Translations under genes and position numbers: made by a program
Part shown: piece after piece, positions 58,901-64,000 of the stretch
How positions within the stretch are numbered: position 1 is the stretch's first letter
How the letters are laid out: the number at the start of each line of letters is the position of its first letter
From: Chaetorhynchus papuensis
Taxonomy: Eukaryota; Chordata; Aves; Passeriformes; Rhipiduridae
DNA length: 64,000 nucleotides
Reading direction: 5' to 3'
Assembly: GCA_013396525.1 (NCBI GenBank)
Contig: VWYX01000014.1
Span: 1 to 64,000, forward strand
The notes under the pieces: model-generated
What the model was told of the DNA's origin: nothing
Database searches by the model: none
The model's input: the letters and a program-made list of their open reading frames with translations, nothing else

Positions 58901-61900
58901 GAATTCATTTTTAGGTTTGGAGGTTGCAAAGGACTGTACCCCAGTAGAGGACACGAAATGTGCCTGTGTTAAGAACCATTTTTGCAATGGTTCTCTACCA
59001 TGTTCGGTTTGCAGTCCATGTACCACGTAAGTTCATGCCTTCATCACTACATATGAAATTGTTAACATGTAATCACATTTTTTTCCAGCTGGTTTCAAGA
59101 CAGAGGTTAAGGTAATCTATAACCTCAGGGAAAGCATACTAATTTTCCTCTGCACCTGAGCTGACTTAGTTCAGTCAACTCAATTTGCAGCCATGAAGGC
59201 TTTCCAAAGGCATGCAAAAAAACTTATACATCCACTGAGTCTGTATATGCTTTTCAAAAAGTGTAATAAAGCATCTGAGCTTTCCTGTTGTCTTTGTGTG
59301 ATCTACTGTTACATTGAAAAATAATTTCATACATTTTCCCACTGCCACAAATTTCCATGCCGTTTTCATACCTATTAAATTCCAAACCCAAGATCCTGAT
59401 ATATGAAATATTTTGCTGATAAAACGTGTTAGAAGATTTTGATTTGCTCTCTTCACAGTTTACAAAGAGGAAAAAAAATCTCATAATAATTCCTGTTCAT
59501 ACTTTCTGCAGATGTGAAAGTGGTGTAATTGAAAAACAATGTACTTCAACTTCAGACACTCTGTGCGGAACAAAAGGTACCATTTTAAAACATAGCAAGG
59601 TCCAGCATGTGCTGCAGTTTGAGAGGCAATTTCAATTGTCCTGTTCTACACACTGGCCATGGTGATTCCTGACAGCTCGGGGCATTAGTCCTACTGGGTC
59701 CTGCAGAGTATGATTTTCCCTTGATCACTGTGCAGGTGCAGGAGCTGTTACTCCTTTTTAGGGGCAACTCATGATAGGTATGTCTTTAACATACTTGGCT
59801 TTTGTCGTTAGGAAACAACAGGAGGGTTTTTAAAATCTGACACTCTCTTGTTTAAAATTTGGTGTGCTGCTGTATTGCATTTCTTGAGTTAACTTTCACG
59901 TAAATTTTCCAATGTTCCAACAGAACCAGGAACGCTGTTGTGGGCCATTATTTCGGTAGTTGTGGTAGCACTACTAGCAACAGCTGGAGCAATATTCTGG
60001 TGTAAGTGATTCCCTATTACTTCTTCCTGTTTTACTCTGAGTAAGATATTCAGCTGCTTACTCAGATACAATTTTATATTCTTGGAGTCCAAAGGTAAGA
60101 TATCCTGCCCTGGATTTTAAAAGTGCTTTTTTTTGTTTCAGACAAGAAAAAACAGAAGGGTCTTACAATCAATGAGAACCTAAGTAAAGGAGTTTATAAA
60201 CCAGAGCCTTATGTAAGTATTGTTGCTTAGATCATAAAAAACTCACCTTAATGCAAAGAACTTTTTTCCATTTAAATTACACTGGGACTCCCCAAACATT
60301 GTGTGCCTCTCTTCTATGACATGAATGAAGTAAATTTCACCACAAGGATTCTTTTGGGAGAAATAAGAGAAGCCCTGTATTACTTCTTCAGGATTGTTGG
60401 AATGCTTCCTAAGTCACGTGACCAAGATCAAAATTTCATAAATCATCAGGCCTCCACTAACCCAGGATATTCCATCCCCATACATAATTTTAGGCAATAG
60501 CAATTGTGAGGTGATTCCCCAAACTTAACCAAGTCAAAAGAGGTCTACCTGTCTGGTCTGACTCTCTCACTTATAAAACGGGAGTCATGGAGAAAACAAA
60601 AAGAAAATTAAAGTGTCATGAAACGTATTTATCGTCTTATACAAGGCTGGTGTTTTACAATACTTGTTTCTACTTATTTCTCTCTTGCTTTTTTTTCAGG
60701 AGAACGTACCTCTCATAGCCACAGGTAAGAGACAAGTAATTTCTCAAAATTCAGTAGAATGAAAAAACAGAGATATAGATACATAACTCCTAAACTAAGA
60801 AAAAAGAATATTTTTGTGTAGACTTTGTCACTCTCCAGACCTGTCATTCCTGCACAAAAGCAAACACTAAAGAAATGCCAGTTTATATAATGCTCATCAA
60901 GGCATTTAGTGACATCATGGAAGTCTTGCCTCAGGAGGAATTTCTGTTGTATAGCAAGCAATTTTTCATTTTCTACAAGTGAATTTCAGTTCTGCATGTG
61001 GGACAGACACTAGGAGACAGCAAACTGTGTTTCTATAATCATGCATAACTATGATAAGGGAGCAGTCCCACACGGAACAGTGGGACTGAAGATTCACAAA
61101 CCTACATTATGTTCAGGGACAAATCCACAGGAGGGATATACAACAGGAAAAGAATATAAGCTCCAAGACTGCATCACAACAGAAGAGCTGTCCTGTTTCA
61201 GGACCTCTCCCAACATTGTTTTGAGAAAAACAGGTACATGAGGTGACCCCACTTTAATGATAGAGAAGGACAGAATAGGTTACAGAGGGAACTGATACTG
61301 TTTTAGGAGGTAGAAAGCAATATGGATGGCAAGCCTAAATCTTTGAAATACATAGAATTTGGTAGAAACATGTTAAAACAGACCTGCCATGTATTGTAAA
61401 AATCATAAAAAATACTGAATCATGAATACCTGAAACTTAATCTGGTTTGGATTGGAGAAGTATCAAATCTGAGTGCAGGTGATAAAACCCAGTAAGATGC
61501 AAGTGCCAGGTGCATTCATTTCCTTTCATGCTCCTAGATGCTGACCTGAGCAGCCAAATTGCTGGTATTGTGGCAGAGATGACACTCGCAGAAGTCAAAA
61601 AATTTGTTCGTCACCACCATGTATCAGAACCTGCCATAGATCAAATCACCCAGGATTATCCTGGAGATACATCTGAACAGAAGATTAGGCTGCTTCGAGT
61701 CTGGTATCAAAGACATGGGATGAAGGGAGCCTATGGAACCCTAATAAGCAGCCTGAGAGAGCTAAAAATGTGTGCTGCAGCTGATAAAATTGAGGAAAAA
61801 CTGAAGGCAGCTATTTCCAGCTCTCAGGAAGGGGGACAGTCTTACAGTCGTGACACTGAGCAAGGCAAATCTTTCACTCATGAAGGTAGGAACTCTTACA

Positions 61901-61953
61901 ATGATAGCGCTGAGCTAAGTAAATCCTATACTGGTAGTTTGGAAAAGACATAG
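49738..61953 (+). CDS. FAS: FAS (CD95/TNFRSF6) death receptor, whole CDS
   Basis: FAS binds Fas ligand and recruits FADD and caspase-8 to trigger apoptosis. Nine exons join in frame: 49738-49794, 56156-56303, 56849-56983, 58915-59026, 59512-59576, 59924-60001, 60142-60212, 60700-60724, 61538-61953, giving 368 residues (human 335). Residues 1-26 are a signal peptide with hydrophobic core GLLPLLLVAALII. Cysteine-rich repeats span about 51-169. A transmembrane helix lies at about 177-198, a juxtamembrane stretch YKKKQKG follows, and a death domain covers about 232-325 (MTLAEVKKFVR, EQKIRLLRVWYQRHG). Possible N-glycosylation sites are Asn31, Asn73 and Asn138. The tail after the death domain carries a duplicated 18-residue unit absent from human FAS. 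The only intracellular cysteine is Cys309. The 25-base exon 8 is the same size as in human. Confidence 0.96.
49795..56155 (+). other. FAS: FAS intron 1
   Basis: This 6.4-kb intron begins in the CpG island. It contains an LTR-like element in antisense orientation at about 51763-52426. No other exon was recognised. Confidence 0.85.
51763..52426 (-). mobile_element. Solo LTR of an endogenous retrovirus, antisense to FAS
   Basis: Read on the minus strand, the element starts TGTCTTGGGGTGATTTTATG. It passes a GC-rich middle and shows AATAAA at 51800-51795 about 35 bases before its end, the layout of a U3-R-U5 LTR. A four-base ATAC flanks both sides (51759-51762 and 52427-52430) and may be the target-site duplication. 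The minus-strand end is CTCCCTG rather than the usual CA, so edges are approximate. No gag, pol or env coding lies beside it, so it is a solo LTR. Resemblance to songbird LTRs is from memory. Confidence 0.6.
56156..56303 (+). CDS. FAS: FAS exon 2 (residues 20-69)
   Basis: After ctctcctag the exon encodes VAALIIETQC, then a spacer and the first half of cysteine-rich repeat 1 (CNKDEYNLDAQCCKKCERG). It completes the signal peptide and ends inside Gly69 at GTGAGT. It is 148 bases against 166 in human, as I recall. Confidence 0.94.
56849..56983 (+). CDS. FAS: FAS exon 3 (residues 69-114)
   Basis: The exon encodes FVKNVSCPTDRTKHCVPCEK, then GKEFMDHPNDLDKCWRCKSC. It spans the end of cysteine-rich repeat 1 and most of repeat 2. 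CVPCEKGKE is close to human CVPCQEGKE. The sequon NVS at Asn73 is present. Confidence 0.95.
57425..57790 (+). repeat. Old interspersed repeat, copy B
   Basis: The stretch begins ccctgctgggtcagaccagt, then ccccagtattctg, and later has ttcatgaacctgc, aaatccattaaactt and ccaccaggtgtcctgt. It lies in FAS intron 3 and shares its 5' block with copy A at 39.25 kb. It is an ancient dispersed family whose name I cannot give with confidence. Confidence 0.6.
58915..59026 (+). CDS. FAS: FAS exon 4 (residues 114-151)
   Basis: The exon encodes LEVAKDCTPVEDTKCACVKN, then HFCNGSLPCSVCSPCTT. LEV and the CTP..DTKC spacing match human LEVEINCTRTQNTKC. It includes sequon NGS at Asn138. Confidence 0.96.
59512..59576 (+). 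CDS. FAS: FAS exon 5 (residues 151-173)
   Basis: The exon encodes CESGVIEKQCTSTSDTLCGT and K, the last half of cysteine-rich repeat 3. Human reads CEHGIIKECTLTSNTKC. Confidence 0.95.
59924..60001 (+). CDS. FAS: FAS exon 6, transmembrane (residues 173-199)
   Basis: The exon encodes EPGTLLWAIISVVVVALLAT and AGAIFW. This is one hydrophobic helix of about 22 residues. In human too, one exon (exon 6) encodes the transmembrane segment, and skipping it yields soluble FAS. Its 78-base length keeps the frame if skipped. Confidence 0.95.
60142..60212 (+). CDS. FAS: FAS exon 7 (residues 199-222)
   Basis: The exon encodes the basic stop-transfer YKKKQKG and a juxtamembrane stretch LTINENLSKGVYKPEPY. 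It contains no cysteine. Confidence 0.93.
60700..60724 (+). CDS. FAS: FAS exon 8, 25-base microexon (residues 223-231)
   Basis: The exon encodes ENVPLIAT plus one base. Flanking sites are ttttttcag and GTAAGA. Its 25-base size is that of human FAS exon 8, which supports the call despite the short sequence. Confidence 0.92.
61538..61953 (+). CDS. FAS: FAS exon 9, death domain and tail (residues 231-368)
   Basis: The exon begins DADLSSQIAGIVAEMTLAEV and holds the whole death domain, with KKFVRHHHV, DTSEQKIRLLRVWYQRHG and AYGTLISSLRELKMC matching human counterparts. A serine-, glutamate- and lysine-rich tail follows, with two related 18-residue units (332-349 and 350-367), ending in TAG. Confidence 0.96.
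61840..61947 (+). repeat. FAS: Diverged 54-bp tandem duplication in FAS tail
   Basis: Two 54-base units lie back to back (61840-61893, 61894-61947) and both begin TCTTACA. Over the first 39 bases 27 positions agree. The protein pattern is S-Y-x4-E-x2-K-S-(F/Y)-T in each unit. Confidence 0.75.
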
Positions 61954-62757
61954 CATGGAGTAATTTGAAAATTATTTCCAAATGAGTATTTTTTTAATAT
62001 AAATAACAAAGCTTGAAAATGGCATTTTCATTGGCAGTTCTGACCGCACTCAAGTAAGTTATTACATGCAAAAGGAATAATTACAAATTTTGTAGCAATA
62101 TCCTTTAAAAATGTTTTAGCCTTTTTTGGTTGTTAAGGACAATGTAAAATGTAACATTTTACAACTTGTTTACTACAAGGTGCAATATAAGACTCCAGCC
62201 ATAGGATTCATTACAAGAGGAGAAAAGTTGCCATTATTTGGAGAAAAGGTATTGTTTAAATGCATAGTCCTGCATTATTTAATTAATGTAAGGGTTTGCT
62301 TACATTAAAAATGTGGGATGTTCCTTTTATTTGAAGGGAAAACTGGTGTTATGAGTCTACAAAGTATACCAGGAAGAGTACTTGAAAAAAAGAAGTTAAT
62401 TGCTTTACACCTGATTAATTTGAAGTATAGGTGTTGCTGTGTAGATTCTACTCTGCTGCAAATACAATTTCTATCTTTTATAAAAGCACTTCTGTGTGTA
62501 TACTGACTTTTTTATATATGTGCAAGTTTTCTATATAAAAAGCTCCCAGTTCTAGGTAAAAATTATTATCTTTGTTGTTCTCAGCAATGTTTATAAGCCT
62601 CTTCTAATGTTAGAACTCTTCAAAGAAATAGGAGCTGAAGCAGCACAATAGAACCACGATTTCTGGAAGGCAACCTGCAGAGTGTATGAAGCTTTTCTAA
62701 TGCAGAAACTGATACAATGAAAGCATCTTTGCGAATAAAAAAAAAAATCTGCATAAT
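61954..62757 (+). other. FAS: FAS 3' UTR with AATAAA at 62734-62739
   Basis: The first clear polyadenylation hexamer after the stop is at 62734, followed by an A run. This gives a 3' UTR of about 0.8 kb. Another AATAAA at 63696-63701 could end a longer form. Confidence 0.6.
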
Positions 62758-64000
62758 ACACGACTTCTGTTTTTCTTATCATGCAGTATATGGATGTCAT
62801 GTTTAGGTTTGCTTTTACTCAGCTTAGCAAATCAGAAAAAAGGAGATCATTCTCATAAAAACACCTTACCTTTCTCCCATCACAAAGTGCAGAGGACTCA
62901 GCTCCTAAATTTAAAGGACCAGTATAGTGCTGACAGCTTTGTTGTGAGGCCCTTCCCTTGCACACACCCATTTGTGCAAATCTCACAAAGCCTTTCAACC
63001 TGCCAGCCAGTGTGTGGGTGTGTGGAGTAGGGTCCCATGGCTGCCACCCGACCACAGGACCTGGAAATGGCAAAGCAGGACCGGCCACAGGGTGCCAGAG
63101 ACTGGCAATCAACCCCTGCCAATGCTGGGTGCCCACAGCCATGTGGAGTTCCTCCAAAATGCCGCATTGCTGGAAGTGAGGTAACTGGGAGGGCAGTACA
63201 TGGCCTTCGGAAACAGCTAGAAATCTGTGTATGGCATCAAGCAGGAACCTGAGAAGAAAGGCAGGATGCAGCTGTGAACTCATTACATGTTTCATAGACT
63301 TGACCTGTTAAAGGTCTGAATGACAGAGAGCATGTTTTGCCCAGGCCCAGCTTATGTCGTACAGCTCTTAAGCACCACTCATGCTAAACACATAGAAAAA
63401 CCTTCCACCCCACTTTGCAGCCTCTAATCTAGCTGCATTTTCTAAGTGTCTAAACCATCATCTTGCCACTACTATATTGCCAAAATCCCCACACTGCTGC
63501 TTTTGAAGGAAAACCTTCAGGCTGCTGCAGTCAGATGGTTTAAAAGCCATGGGCCGAACTTGTGCACCCATGGACTGGTTAAGACACGGCATTATATAAA
63601 TGGCCTGTGTCTGTGCTATCTGTGCACAGATCTGACATGCTGTGACAATGTGTTACTCCTTGTCCTGTTTTGGCCAGGCTCCACACATATAAGATAATAA
63701 AATATCTGCCTTTCATAAAAGCAGCACAGCAGTGGTGTCAGCTGTGCCATCTTTTGTAGGATGCAGTTGTGTAGAAGCGCAGCCAAGACAGGAACGAAGG
63801 AGGGAAGGAGAGCTCCATGCTCTCACAAGCCCTGGTAGACAGGCTGCTAGCTGTACCGTGCCCCATCCAGGAAGGCATGAATATAGCTTAAAGGTGTGTT
63901 GGGAGGTGCTTGACTTCAACTTTGGCTTCCCTTGGCTTCTGTCTTTGTCTTTCCAAGTGAGGCATCTGACCAGCAGAAACAAAGGTAGTCCACCTCTCAG
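62758..64000. other. Downstream flank of FAS, nothing recognised
   Basis: No exon, RNA gene or clear repeat was recognised. In mammals CH25H and LIPA follow FAS. Neither is visible before the window ends. Confidence 0.5.

Overview
The window is vertebrate nuclear DNA, almost certainly from a bird. It carries three intron-containing genes in the order STAMBPL1 (+), ACTA2 (-), FAS (+), which is the amniote order known from human chromosome 10q23. Introns are compact. A 3' end of a chicken-repeat-1 (CR1) LINE lies at about 21.36-21.52 kb, and a retroviral-type LTR at about 51.76-52.43 kb resembles songbird elements. A songbird is my best guess, but the LTR resemblance is from memory. Every coding exon below was placed by translating the sequence and checking splice sites and reading phase. 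All three coding sequences close exactly in frame: STAMBPL1 435 aa, ACTA2 377 aa, FAS 368 aa.

Layout. 1-1.65 kb: no recognisable gene. 1.7-2.65 kb: a strong CpG island, the likely STAMBPL1 promoter and noncoding first exon, with a donor at 2203. 2.2-13.0 kb: the long first intron, which holds a TGAGGG telomere-variant array at 10.14 kb and a GC-rich block at 8.5-9.0 kb. 13.03-23.5 kb: the ten coding exons of STAMBPL1, a K63-linkage-specific JAMM deubiquitinase. 23.7-25.35 kb: the tail-to-tail spacer. 25.4-34.85 kb: ACTA2 (smooth-muscle alpha-actin) on the minus strand, with eight coding exons, a noncoding first exon, a TATA box, two promoter CArG boxes and a consensus CArG box in intron 1. 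35-49.2 kb: the head-to-head spacer between the ACTA2 and FAS promoters, with no gene seen but pieces of old repeats. 49.2-50 kb: the FAS CpG-island promoter and first exon. 49.74-61.95 kb: nine coding exons of the FAS death receptor, with an antisense LTR in intron 1 and an old interspersed repeat in intron 3. 61.95-62.76 kb: the FAS 3' UTR. The rest to 64 kb shows nothing recognisable.

Function. The three genes are neighbours by ancestry and are not an operon. STAMBPL1 trims K63-linked ubiquitin on endosomal cargo. ACTA2 is the contractile actin of smooth muscle, driven by SRF/CArG elements. FAS is a cell-surface receptor that triggers caspase-8-dependent apoptosis. I found no wholly new biological system. 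The most interesting points are a tandem duplication in the FAS cytoplasmic tail, the lack of a juxtamembrane cysteine in this FAS, the antisense LTR in FAS intron 1, the telomere-variant array beside a short coding-like frame, and an ACTA2 intronic CArG box about 1 kb downstream of the promoter.
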